NCBI RefSeq assembly: GCF_001718835.1
Contig: NZ_CP013443.1
Span: forward strand, 1,736,001 to 1,800,000
DNA: 64,000 bases
Source of the DNA: Burkholderia cepacia
GTDB lineage: Bacteria; Pseudomonadota; Gammaproteobacteria; Burkholderiales; Burkholderiaceae
Direction of reading: 5' to 3'
Positions 36,938-46,759 of this stretch are shown here, piece by piece. The notes under the pieces are model-generated. The model was not told the DNA's origin. It made no database searches and saw only the letters and a list, made by a program, of their open reading frames with translations. How positions within the stretch are numbered: the first letter of the stretch is position 1; the number at the start of each line of letters is the position of its first letter. The position numbers were made by a program, and so were the translations under genes.

Positions 36938-36963
36938 GACGAACGAGCCGCCGAAATATTTAG
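36938..36963 (-). promoter_or_regulatory. OrbS-dependent promoter of orbE
   Basis: On the minus strand, CTAAA (36959-36963), a 17-base spacer and CGTC (36938-36941). Only the first base of the -35 differs from the orbH and orbI promoters. It lies 85 bases before the orbE start codon. Confidence 0.75.
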
Positions 36964-36988
36964 TCATCGGCGGATTGAGTGCAAAACG

Positions 36989-37014
36989 GTAAAAAATCGG
37001 CCGCGCCGTTCGTC
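36989..37014 (+). promoter_or_regulatory. OrbS-dependent promoter of orbI
   Basis: GTAAA at 36989-36993, 17 bases, CGTC at 37011-37014. It is identical in both hexamer cores and spacing to the orbH promoter and back to back with the orbE promoter, 70 bases before the orbI start. Confidence 0.85.
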
Positions 37015-37084
37015 ACACCAGTGAAGCCGCCCCAAGCGGCCCCGAGACTTGGCCGAAGCGGCCGGACCGAAGGACTTCACGCAC

Positions 37085-40000
37085 ATGACGAGTTTCCCGA
37101 CTGCGCTGCATCACCGAATCCGCGAACTGGCGCGCATCGCGCCCGACGCACCCGCGCTCGCCGTCTCCTTTCCGACCGAAATCCGCCTGTCGCGCGGCGC
37201 GCTCGACGCGCGGGCGTCGCGGCTCGCCCGGCTACTGCGCGCGGCCGGCGTCGGCACGGAAGTGCGGGTGGGCGTGTGCGTCGAGCGTTCGTGCGAACTG
37301 TTCGTCGCGCTGCTGGCCGTGCTGAAGGCGGGCGGCGTGTTCGTGCCGCTCGATCCGCGCCATCCGGCCGCACGCCTCGACTGGATCGTGCGCGACGCGA
37401 ACCTGCGGCACGGGATCGTCGATGCGGCGGGCCGCGCGGCGCTCGGCGCGCCGTTCGAGCACGCGTTCGACGTCGCGGAAATCGATGCCCATGCAACGGA
37501 CGCGTGCGTCGATGAAGACGACGCCCCGGTCCACCCGCGTGCGGCCGCCTACATGATCTACACGTCGGGTTCGACCGGCACGCCGAAGGCGGTCGTCGTC
37601 GAACACGGGCCGCTCGCCGCGCACTGCGACGCGCTCGCGGCCGCGCTGCCGATCGAGGCCGGCGACCGCCTGCTGCATTTTGCGTCGGTCAATTTCGACG
37701 CCGCGCACGAATGCTGGCTTGCGCCGCTCGCGACCGGTGCGAGCATCGTCGTGGCGCCGCCGCAGCCGTTCGCGCCCGATGCCGCACATGCGCTGATGGT
37801 GCGCGAAGCGGTCGACGTGGCCGCGTTCCCGCCCGCGTACCTGCGCGAATTCGCCGCGGTGGCCGCGCGCGACGGCGTGCCGCCGGCGCTGCGCGTGCTC
37901 GCGTTCGGCGGCGAAGCGCTGCCGCAGCAGGCGTTCGAATTCGTGCGCGACACTTTTCCGGCGGTGCGGCTCGTCAACGGTTACGGGCCGACCGAGGCCG
38001 TGATTTCGCCGATGCTGTGGCCGGTCGAGCCGGGCGAGACGCCCGTGCTGGCCGCCGACGATGCGTATGCGTCGTTGCCGATCGGCCGGCCGATCGGTCC
38101 GCGAGTTGCCCGCGTCGACGGTGGCGACGGTGCAGCGGCCGGCGAGCTGCTGCTGGGCGGCGCCTGCGTCGCGCGCGGCTATCACGGCCGCCCGGCGCTG
38201 ACGGCCGAGCGCTTCGTGCCCGATCCGGACGGCGCGCCCGGAGCGCGCGTGTACCGCACTGGCGACCTCGCACGGCTGCGCGACGACGGGGCATTCGATT
38301 ATCTCGGCCGCCTCGACGACCAGGTCCAGGTGCGCGGCGTGCGCGTGGAGCCGGGCGAAATCGCCGCGTGCCTGCGCTCGCATCCGGCCGTGGCCGACGC
38401 GGCCGTGGTCGCGGAAACCGGCAACGGGCCGACCCGTCTGATCGCATGCGTCGCGCTGCGCGCGGCGGCCGACGATGCGGCGCTCAAGGCGCACGTGGCC
38501 GCGCAACTGCCGGCCGCCTGGCAGCCGCACCGGTTCGTGCGTTGCGATGCGCTGCCGTATACGTTGAACGGCAAGCTCGACCGCGCCGCGCTGCGCGAGA
38601 AGATCGCCGCCGACCGTACCGACCGCGCGGACCGCGCAGCCGGTGACGCGCCGCGCACGGACACCGAGCGGCGCACCGCTGAAATCTGGCAGACGCTGCT
38701 CGGCCTCGATGTCGCACCGTCGCGCGACGACCGCTTCTTCGCGCTGGGCGCCGATTCGCTCGCCGCGATGCAGCTGCAGGCCGCGATCCGTGCCGAATGG
38801 CGCGTCAACCTGCGGCTCGATACGCTGTTTGCCGATCCGGTGCTCGCCGAACTGGCCGACGCGGTCGATCGTGCGGAACGCGAAACCGGCGCGCCGCTCG
38901 TCGCGATCGCGGCGCGCGCCGGCGCGCCGGCCGGCGCACCGTATGCGGAGCGTGCGGCGTCGCTGGCACAGCAACGCTTCTGGGTGCTCGCGCAAACGCG
39001 CGACGCGAGCGCCGCATATCACATCGCCGCGCACTGGACGATCGACGGCACACTCGATCGCGACGCGCTGCAACGTGCACTCGATCACGTGATCGGCCGG
39101 CACGAGGCATGGCGCACGACGCTCGTCGACAACGACGACGGCGTCGTGATGCAACGGATCCATGCGCATCTGCCGGTGTCGATCGCCGACGTCGACCTGC
39201 GCGACCAGCCGCCTGCCGCCCGCGACGCGCAGGCGGCGATCCTCGCCGAGCGCGACGCCGGCGCGCCGTTCGACCTCGCCGAAGGGCCGCTCGTGCGCGC
39301 GACGCTGGTCGCGCTCGCGGGCGACCGTCATCGCCTGTTGCTGACCGCCCATCACGCGATCACCGACGGCTGGAGCTCGCGCTGCGCGTTCGAGGAGCTG
39401 ACGGCGGTCTATTGCGCGTATGCGAACGGCGTCGCGCCGGCGCTGCCCGCGCTGCCGATCCAGTACGCCGACTATGCGGACTGGCAACGCGACATGCTGG
39501 CCGGCGGCGAGGGCGAACGTCAGCTCGATTACTGGCGCGGCGCATTGCGCGACGTGCCGGGCCCGCTCGCGCTGCCGGTCGACCGCCAGCCGGGCGCGGC
39601 GCGCACGCTGCAAGGCGCGCGCGTGTCGGTGCGGCTGCCCGACGCGGTCGCGGCCGACGTGCGGCAACTCGCGCGCGACGCGCAGGCGACCGTCTTCACG
39701 GTGCTGCTGGCCGCGCTCGACGCATGGCTGTCGCGCCTGACCGGCGCAACGGATGTGGTGGTCGCGGTACCGGTCGCGCATCGTCAGCGCCCCGAAACGC
39801 GTGCACTGCTCGGCCTGTTCCTGAATACGGTCGCGCTGCGCGTGCAGGTGGCGCCGACGCTGCCGTTCCGCGCGCTCGTCGATGCGGCACGCACGGCGGC
39901 GCTCGACGCGGTTGCCCACCAGGACGTGCCGTTCGAGCGTGTCGTCGATGCGGTGAAGCCGCCGGTCAAGCGCGGCGACGAATGGCTGCGCGTGAAATTC

Positions 40001-43000
40001 GCGCAGCAGTTCGACGCGCGGCACGACAGCGTGCTGCCAGGCGCGACGGCCGTGGCGACGCCGGGCCCCGATCTCGCCGCGCGTTTCGACTACGCCGTGG
40101 ATTTCACCGACGATGCGCATGGCATCGAACTGGTCGCGGCCTATGCGACCGACTGCATCGATGCGGACACCGCGCGCGCGTGGCTCGACAGCTACGCGGC
40201 GCTCGTCGGTGCCGCCGCGCGCGATCCGCAGCGCGCGGTCACGGCGCTGCCGTGCGACGGCGCGCATCGCACACATGAAGCGGGGCAGCCGCGCGACGGC
40301 CGCGTGTTCACACCCGAGCACGCGGATATCGTCGCCGCATTTGCGCGTCAGGCGGCCGCGTATCCGCATCGCGTCGCGCTTGCCGACGCGTCGGCGTCGC
40401 TGACGTTCGGCGAACTCGACGACGCGTCGGATCGCGTCGCCCGCGCGCTGCAACTGCGCGGCACGGCGGCCGAGGAACCGGTCGTCGTCTGCATCGAACG
40501 CTCCACGCGCTTCGTCGTCGGCCTGCTCGGTGTGCTGAAGGCCGGCGCGCTCGCCGTGCTGCTCGATCCCGCCCAGCCGGCCGCGCGACTGGCCGCCGCG
40601 GCAGCCGATTGCGGCGCGCGCTGGGCGCTTGTCGCCGGCGACGCCGCATGGCCGGCCGGCACGCTTGCGCAGGCGCTCGACGTCGACGCGCTCGCGGCCG
40701 ACGCGACGCTCGCGCAGGCGGGCGCCGCACGCATCGCGCCGCACCCGGAACAGGGCGCTTACCTGATCTATACGTCGGGCTCGACCGGCACGCCGAAGGG
40801 CGTCGTCGTGTCGCACGGCGCGCTGGCCGACTACGTGCAGGGGATGCTCGACGAATTCGCGTTCGCACCGGATGCGTCGTTCGCGATGGTATCGACCGTC
40901 GCGGCCGACCTCGGTCACACGACGCTGTTCGGCGCACTGTGCGCGGGCCGCACGCTGCACCTGCTGCCGGCCGCGTGCGCGTTCGATCCGGACCTGTTCG
41001 CCGACGAGATGCGCCGCCGCGACGTCGGCGTGCTGAAGATCGTGCCGAGCCACCTTCAAGCGCTGCTCGACGCGCGCGTGCCGGCCGACGTGCTGCCGCG
41101 CCATGCGCTCGTGACGGGCGGCGAAACGCTCACGTGGGCGCTCGTTGCGCGCGTGGCCGCGCTCGCACCGGCTTGCCGCGTGATCAATCACTACGGGCCG
41201 ACCGAAGCGACGGTCGGCGCGATCGCCTGCGACACGGCGTCGATCGCCGCCGATGGGCACGATGGGCACGATGGGGCGCGCGGTGTGCCGCTCGGCCTGC
41301 CGCTGCCGAATGCGCGCGTGCTGGTGCTCGACGCGTTCGGCGCGTGCGTGCCGGCCGGCGCGACGGGCGAGCTGTATCTGGGCGGGCCGGGCGTCGCGCG
41401 CGGCTACCTGGGGCGCCCGGCGCAAACCGCCGAACGCTTCGTGCCCGATCCGTTTACGCCCGGCGCGCGGCTGTATCGCACCGGCGACCGCGTGCGGCTG
41501 CGCACGGACGGCCGCATCGACTTCCTCGGCCGCATCGACGACCAGGTGAAGATTCGCGGCTACCGAGTCGAACCGGGCGAGGTGAGTGCGGCCCTGCGCG
41601 CGGCCGACGGCATCGCGCAGGCCGAAACGCTCGCGGTCGAACACGATGGCCGCCTGCGGCTCGCGACGTTCGTCGTCGCGCGCGACGGCGCGGCGTTCGA
41701 CGAGGCCGCGCTGCGCGCACGGCTCGCGGCGGCGCTGCCCGACTACATGGTGCCCGCGCAGTTCGTCGCGCTCGCGCGCCTTCCCGTCACCGCGAACGGC
41801 AAGATCGATCGTGCCGCGTTGCGCGCGCTGGCCGCCGCGCCGGTCGCGAGCGCGCAAGGCGACGCGCCGCGAGGCGCGGTCGAAACGGTGCTCGCGGAGG
41901 TCTGGCAGGCCGTGCTGAAGGCGCCGCAGGTTGGTCGCGACGACAACTTCTTCGAACTCGGCGGCGATTCGATCCTCGTGCTGCAGGTGATCGCCCGGGC
42001 GCGCAAGCGCGGTGTGCGCTTCACGCCGAAGCAGTTGTTCGACGGCCCGACGGTCGCCGAACTCGCACGCATCGCGAAGACGGACGACGTGGCTCAATCC
42101 GCCCCGGTCGCGCAGGCCGCGACGACAACGGTGGCCGCCGCGCGCGTGCTGACGCCCGCGCAGCAGCGCTTTTTCGCACTCGACATCCCGCGCCCGGGAC
42201 ACTGGAACCAGTCGGTCGCATTCGACGTGCGCGGGCCGTTCGACGCCGATGCGTTCGCGCGCGCCTTCGACGCGTTGCTGACGCATCACGATGCATTCCG
42301 CCAGCGCTTCGCGCGCGACGCGCACGGCGCGTGGCAGGCCGACGACGCCCAGCGCCCATACGACGCGCTGCCGTTCGTCGAAGTCGCCGCCGGCGACGAA
42401 GCCGACGCGCTCGAGCGCTTCGACGCGTTGCAGCGCCGCCTCGACCTCGGTCGCGGGCCGCTGGCCTGCGCATGCGCGGCGCGCTTGCCGGACGGCTCGA
42501 CGCAGCTCTATCTGGCGATTCACCATGCGATCGTCGACGGCGTGTCGTGGCGCATCCTGCTCGACGACCTGGACACGGCCTACCGCGCCGCCTGCGAGCA
42601 ACGGCCGATCCGGCTCGCGCTGCAGGGCCTGTGCGCCGACGCGTGGGCCGCGCGGCTCGCGCGCGCGGCGACCGATCCGGGCTCGCCGTTCGCGAACGAG
42701 ACCGCGTACTGGGCCGACATGGCGCAGGGCGACGACGTCGTGCCCGACCACCCCGACGCAACGGCGACGAACGCCGATGCAGCCGTCGTCGTGCAGACGA
42801 TCGACGCGGCATTGACCCGCGCGGCGCTGACCGATGCGCATGCCGCCTATCGCACGCAGACGATCGAGCTGCTCGCCGCCGCGCTTGCCATGGCGCTGAC
42901 CGACGGGCGCGACGCGGCGTCGTGCCGGGTCGAACTCGAAGGGCATGGCCGCGAGGCGCTGTTCGACGATGCCGATGCGAGCCGCACGATCGGCTGGCTG

Positions 43001-46000
43001 ACGAGCCACTACCCGGTGACGCTGCCGGTCGCGGCCACCGCGCGCGACACGCTGTGCGCGGTCAAGGACACGCTGCGCGCCGTGCCGCACAAGGGGCTCG
43101 GCTTCGGCGTGCTCGCGCACTACGGCGATGCGGCGACGCGCGCGGCGCTGGCCGCCGTGCCGCGTCCGCGCGTCACGTTCAACTATCTCGGCCAGTTCGA
43201 CGCACCGCGCGATGCCACGCTCGTGCCGCGCTTCGGCGGCACCGGCGTCGAGCGCGACCGCCAGGGCCCGCTCGGCAATGCGCTCGCGATCCACGCATAT
43301 CTCGACGAAAACCACGACGGCGGGCGCACGCTGAAAGTGCACTGGGTCTACGGTGCGCCGCAATTCGAGCGCACGACGATCGACGCGTGTGCCGAACGCT
43401 TCGCGGCGGCGCTGCGCGAGCTCGTCGACGCGTGTGCGTCGCGCGTCGCGCAGCGCGGCGCCGGCGCGACGCCGGGCGATTTCCCGCTCGCGCAGGCCGC
43501 CGGCCTCACGCAGGCCGCGATCGAACGCACGCCGCTCGACTGGCGCACGATCGACGACGTGTACCCGCTGTCGCCGATGCAGCAGGGCATCCTGTTCCAT
43601 GCGCTGTTCGCGCCCGGTCACGCCAGCTACGTGAACCAGCTCGTCGCGACCGCGGCCGCGCTCGACGCCGACCGGCTCGTTGCCGCGTTCGAAGCGTCCG
43701 TCGCGCGCCACGACATACTGCGCACGAGCGTGATGCCGGACGAAGCCGCGCCGCTGCAGTGCGTGCATCGCCACGCCCGGATGCCGGTCGAACGGCTCGA
43801 CTGGCGCACGCGCGGCGACACGCTCGACGCCGATTTCGACGCGTGGCTCGCGGCCGATCGCGCACGCGGCTTCGACTGGCGCGAGCCGCCGTTGATGCGC
43901 CTCACGCTGATCCGCGTGACCGACGACGCATGGCGCGTCGTGTGGACACGCCACCACGTGCTGCTCGACGGCTGGAGCACCGCGCGCCTGCTCGCCGACG
44001 TGCAGCGCGACTATCGCGCCCCGGACGCCGTGTCGCCATTCGCGAGCCGCCCGGCACGCCGGTATCGCGACTTCATCGCCTGGCTCGGCACGCGCGACCG
44101 CGCCGCCGACGAACGCTTCTGGACCGAACGCCTCGCACGACTCGACGCGCCGACGCTGATCGCGGAACGCACGGCCGACCGTGCGGATGCCGACATGGTC
44201 ACGTGGCGCGCGACGCTCGATGCCGATGCGACGACACGCATCGCGCAGACGGCACGCGCCCTGAAGCTGACGGTCAACACGCTGGTGCAGGGTGCGTGGG
44301 CGCTCGCGCTGCAGCGGATGACGCACCAGCCGGCCGTCGCGTTCGGCGCGACCGTCGCGGGCCGTCCCGATGCACTCGCGGACGTCGACTCGGTGCTCGG
44401 ACTCTTCATCAACACGGTGCCGGTGATTACCGCACCGGCACCGCAGCAACGCGCGGCCGACTGGCTGCGAGCGCTGCAACGCGACAACGCGGCGGCCGCC
44501 GAGCACGCGCACACGCCGCTTGCCGACATCCAGCGCTGGGCGCGCGGCGCGGGCGGCGCGCTGTTCGACACGCTGGTCGTATTCGAGAACTATCCGGTCG
44601 ACGACACGGCGCGCGACGCCGATCCGCGCGCGCTGGCCTTGAGCGGCGTGCGCAGCATCGAAGCCACCGATTTCGCGCTGACGCTCGTGATCGAGAGCGG
44701 CGCCGAGCTGACGATCGACTACGGCTACGACACCGCGCGCGTCGATGCGGAGCAGGTCGAAACCTGGCACCGCGCGTTCGCCTGCGCACTCGATGCGCTG
44801 GCCCGCACGCCGGATGCACGGCTCGGCACGCTGTCGATCGCCGACGACGCGGCGCGCGACGCGCTCGCCCAGCGCGAAGCGACCGCGCGCGCGTGGTCGG
44901 CACATCAGCAATTGCCGCTGCACGCGCAATTCGAAGCGGCGGCCCGCGCGACGCCCGACGCGATCGCGCTCGAATACGCGGACGCGCACGGCAGCCTGCA
45001 CCGGATGACCTACGCCGAGCTCGACGCGTGCACGTCGCGCATCGCGGCCGCGCTGCGCCGGCGCGGCGTGCGGCCCGATACGCCGGTCGCGCTGTGCGTC
45101 GAGCGTTCGTTCGACATGGTGATGGCGCTGGTCGGCGTGCTGAAGGCCGGCGCGGCCTACCTGCCGGTCGATCCCGACTATCCGGCCGAGCGCATCGCGT
45201 ATCTGCTGCGCGACGCGCGGCCGGCCGTCGCGATCACCCAGGCCCATCTGCGCGAGCAGGTCGAGGCCGCGCTGGGCGACACCGCCGGCACGCGGCTGCT
45301 GACGGTGGCGGAGCTGCTCGCGCAGGACATCGCACCGGACGCGACCGAGCCGGCCACGGTCGCCGACGCACAGCTTGCCTACCTGATCTACACGTCCGGC
45401 TCGACCGGCAAGCCGAAGGGCGCCGGCAACACGCACGGCGCGCTCGCGAACCGGATCGCGTGGATGCAGCACGCGTACCGGCTGACGCGCGACGACGTCG
45501 TGCTGCACAAGACGCCATTCGGCTTCGACGTGTCGGTGTGGGAATTCGTGTGGCCGCTGGCGATCGGCGCGAAGCTCGCGATCGCCGCGCCCGGCGACCA
45601 TCGCGATCCGGCGCGTCTCGCGGCCGCGATCCATGCGCACGGCGTGACGGTACTGCACTTCGTGCCGTCGATGCTCGCCGCGTTCGCCGCGTATCTCGAC
45701 GATTTCGCGGCCGCGGCGCAATGCGACAGCGTGCGCCTGATCGTCGCGAGCGGCGAGGCGCTCGCGCCCGAACTCGTCGAGAAAATGGCGCGGCTGCTGC
45801 CGCACGCGACGCTCGTCAACCTGTACGGGCCGACCGAGGCCGCGATCGACGTGTCGCACTGGACGTGCGGCCCCGACGACGCGCAGGCGGTCGCGGTGCC
45901 GATCGGCCATCCGATCGCGAACCTGCAGCTGCACGTGCTCGATGCCGCATGGCAGCCGGTGCCGGCCGGCGCGACCGGCGAACTGTATCTCGCGGGCGCG

Positions 46001-46750
46001 GGCCTCGCGCGCGGCTATCTCGGCCGGCCGGCGCTGACCGCCGAGCGCTTCGTGCCCGATCCGTTCGTGCCGGGCGCGCGCATGTACCGCACGGGCGACC
46101 TCGCACGCCGGCGTGCCGACGGTGCGCTCGACTATCTCGGCCGCGTCGACACGCAGGTCAAGCTGCGCGGCCAGCGGATCGAGCCGGGCGAGATCGAGGC
46201 GCTGCTGCGCGCGGCGCCCGGCGTGAACGACGCGGTCGTGATCGTGCGCGACGCGCAGCTGGTCGGCTATGTCGCGCGCGGCGACGCGGGCCCGCTCGAC
46301 CGCGCGGCGCTGCTCGATGCGCTGCGCGCGCAACTGCCGGCCTACATGGTGCCGTCGCAGCTGATCGAACTCGACGCGTTGCCCGTCACGCCGAACGGCA
46401 AGTGCGACCGCCATGCGCTGCCCGCGCCGGTGCGCGAGACGGCAGCCGAAGCCGCACTCGCGACCGACACGGAACGCACGCTCGCGGGGATCTGGCAACG
46501 CGTGCTGCACGTGGACGCGATCGGCCGCGACGGCGACTTCTTCCTGCTCGGCGGCCATTCGCTGCTCGCGACGCAGGCCCATGCGCAGGCGAACCTGCAC
46601 TGGGGGCTCGCGTTGCCGCTGCGCACGCTGTTCGACACGCGCACGCTGGCGCGGTGCGCGGATGCGATCGACGCGGCCTGCGCGGCACGCGGCGCGACCG
46701 ATGCGGCGAGCGCGATCGACGCGCTGCTCGGCGAACTGGAAACCCAATAA
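37085..46750 (+). CDS. orbI: Ornibactin non-ribosomal peptide synthetase OrbI (three modules)
   Basis: A 3221-residue synthetase read as A-T-C-A-T-E-C-A-T. A1 core YTSGSTGTPK is near residue 158 and T1 Ser is 558. C2 has HHAITDGWS near 756. A2 core is near 1227, T2 Ser near 1629. The E domain has HHAIVDGVSW near 1814 and the GHGRE motif near 1955. C3 has HHVLLDGWS near 2290 (accepts a D-residue), A3 core is near 2768, and T3 Ser near 3159. Specificity residues read by eye: A1 DAEAAGGISK (hydroxyornithine-like), A2 DLTKVGHVGK (Asp), A3 DVWHVSLIDK (Ser). This matches acyl-hydroxyornithine, D-hydroxyaspartate, Ser. There is no thioesterase; the chain passes to OrbJ. GAAGGA precedes the ATG. Confidence 0.95.
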   Translation: MTSFPTALHHRIRELARIAPDAPALAVSFPTEIRLSRGALDARASRLARLLRAAGVGTEVRVGVCVERSCELFVALLAVLKAGGVFVPLDPRHPAARLDWIVRDANLRHGIVDAAGRAALGAPFEHAFDVAEIDAHATDACVDEDDAPVHPRAAAYMIYTSGSTGTPKAVVVEHGPLAAHCDALAAALPIEAGDRLLHFASVNFDAAHECWLAPLATGASIVVAPPQPFAPDAAHALMVREAVDVAAFPPAYLREFAAVAARDGVPPALRVLAFGGEALPQQAFEFVRDTFPAVRLVNGYGPTEAVISPMLWPVEPGETPVLAADDAYASLPIGRPIGPRVARVDGGDGAAAGELLLGGACVARGYHGRPALTAERFVPDPDGAPGARVYRTGDLARLRDDGAFDYLGRLDDQVQVRGVRVEPGEIAACLRSHPAVADAAVVAETGNGPTRLIACVALRAAADDAALKAHVAAQLPAAWQPHRFVRCDALPYTLNGKLDRAALREKIAADRTDRADRAAGDAPRTDTERRTAEIWQTLLGLDVAPSRDDRFFALGADSLAAMQLQAAIRAEWRVNLRLDTLFADPVLAELADAVDRAERETGAPLVAIAARAGAPAGAPYAERAASLAQQRFWVLAQTRDASAAYHIAAHWTIDGTLDRDALQRALDHVIGRHEAWRTTLVDNDDGVVMQRIHAHLPVSIADVDLRDQPPAARDAQAAILAERDAGAPFDLAEGPLVRATLVALAGDRHRLLLTAHHAITDGWSSRCAFEELTAVYCAYANGVAPALPALPIQYADYADWQRDMLAGGEGERQLDYWRGALRDVPGPLALPVDRQPGAARTLQGARVSVRLPDAVAADVRQLARDAQATVFTVLLAALDAWLSRLTGATDVVVAVPVAHRQRPETRALLGLFLNTVALRVQVAPTLPFRALVDAARTAALDAVAHQDVPFERVVDAVKPPVKRGDEWLRVKFAQQFDARHDSVLPGATAVATPGPDLAARFDYAVDFTDDAHGIELVAAYATDCIDADTARAWLDSYAALVGAAARDPQRAVTALPCDGAHRTHEAGQPRDGRVFTPEHADIVAAFARQAAAYPHRVALADASASLTFGELDDASDRVARALQLRGTAAEEPVVVCIERSTRFVVGLLGVLKAGALAVLLDPAQPAARLAAAAADCGARWALVAGDAAWPAGTLAQALDVDALAADATLAQAGAARIAPHPEQGAYLIYTSGSTGTPKGVVVSHGALADYVQGMLDEFAFAPDASFAMVSTVAADLGHTTLFGALCAGRTLHLLPAACAFDPDLFADEMRRRDVGVLKIVPSHLQALLDARVPADVLPRHALVTGGETLTWALVARVAALAPACRVINHYGPTEATVGAIACDTASIAADGHDGHDGARGVPLGLPLPNARVLVLDAFGACVPAGATGELYLGGPGVARGYLGRPAQTAERFVPDPFTPGARLYRTGDRVRLRTDGRIDFLGRIDDQVKIRGYRVEPGEVSAALRAADGIAQAETLAVEHDGRLRLATFVVARDGAAFDEAALRARLAAALPDYMVPAQFVALARLPVTANGKIDRAALRALAAAPVASAQGDAPRGAVETVLAEVWQAVLKAPQVGRDDNFFELGGDSILVLQVIARARKRGVRFTPKQLFDGPTVAELARIAKTDDVAQSAPVAQAATTTVAAARVLTPAQQRFFALDIPRPGHWNQSVAFDVRGPFDADAFARAFDALLTHHDAFRQRFARDAHGAWQADDAQRPYDALPFVEVAAGDEADALERFDALQRRLDLGRGPLACACAARLPDGSTQLYLAIHHAIVDGVSWRILLDDLDTAYRAACEQRPIRLALQGLCADAWAARLARAATDPGSPFANETAYWADMAQGDDVVPDHPDATATNADAAVVVQTIDAALTRAALTDAHAAYRTQTIELLAAALAMALTDGRDAASCRVELEGHGREALFDDADASRTIGWLTSHYPVTLPVAATARDTLCAVKDTLRAVPHKGLGFGVLAHYGDAATRAALAAVPRPRVTFNYLGQFDAPRDATLVPRFGGTGVERDRQGPLGNALAIHAYLDENHDGGRTLKVHWVYGAPQFERTTIDACAERFAAALRELVDACASRVAQRGAGATPGDFPLAQAAGLTQAAIERTPLDWRTIDDVYPLSPMQQGILFHALFAPGHASYVNQLVATAAALDADRLVAAFEASVARHDILRTSVMPDEAAPLQCVHRHARMPVERLDWRTRGDTLDADFDAWLAADRARGFDWREPPLMRLTLIRVTDDAWRVVWTRHHVLLDGWSTARLLADVQRDYRAPDAVSPFASRPARRYRDFIAWLGTRDRAADERFWTERLARLDAPTLIAERTADRADADMVTWRATLDADATTRIAQTARALKLTVNTLVQGAWALALQRMTHQPAVAFGATVAGRPDALADVDSVLGLFINTVPVITAPAPQQRAADWLRALQRDNAAAAEHAHTPLADIQRWARGAGGALFDTLVVFENYPVDDTARDADPRALALSGVRSIEATDFALTLVIESGAELTIDYGYDTARVDAEQVETWHRAFACALDALARTPDARLGTLSIADDAARDALAQREATARAWSAHQQLPLHAQFEAAARATPDAIALEYADAHGSLHRMTYAELDACTSRIAAALRRRGVRPDTPVALCVERSFDMVMALVGVLKAGAAYLPVDPDYPAERIAYLLRDARPAVAITQAHLREQVEAALGDTAGTRLLTVAELLAQDIAPDATEPATVADAQLAYLIYTSGSTGKPKGAGNTHGALANRIAWMQHAYRLTRDDVVLHKTPFGFDVSVWEFVWPLAIGAKLAIAAPGDHRDPARLAAAIHAHGVTVLHFVPSMLAAFAAYLDDFAAAAQCDSVRLIVASGEALAPELVEKMARLLPHATLVNLYGPTEAAIDVSHWTCGPDDAQAVAVPIGHPIANLQLHVLDAAWQPVPAGATGELYLAGAGLARGYLGRPALTAERFVPDPFVPGARMYRTGDLARRRADGALDYLGRVDTQVKLRGQRIEPGEIEALLRAAPGVNDAVVIVRDAQLVGYVARGDAGPLDRAALLDALRAQLPAYMVPSQLIELDALPVTPNGKCDRHALPAPVRETAAEAALATDTERTLAGIWQRVLHVDAIGRDGDFFLLGGHSLLATQAHAQANLHWGLALPLRTLFDTRTLARCADAIDAACAARGATDAASAIDALLGELETQ

Positions 46751-46759
46751 GGACGACGG

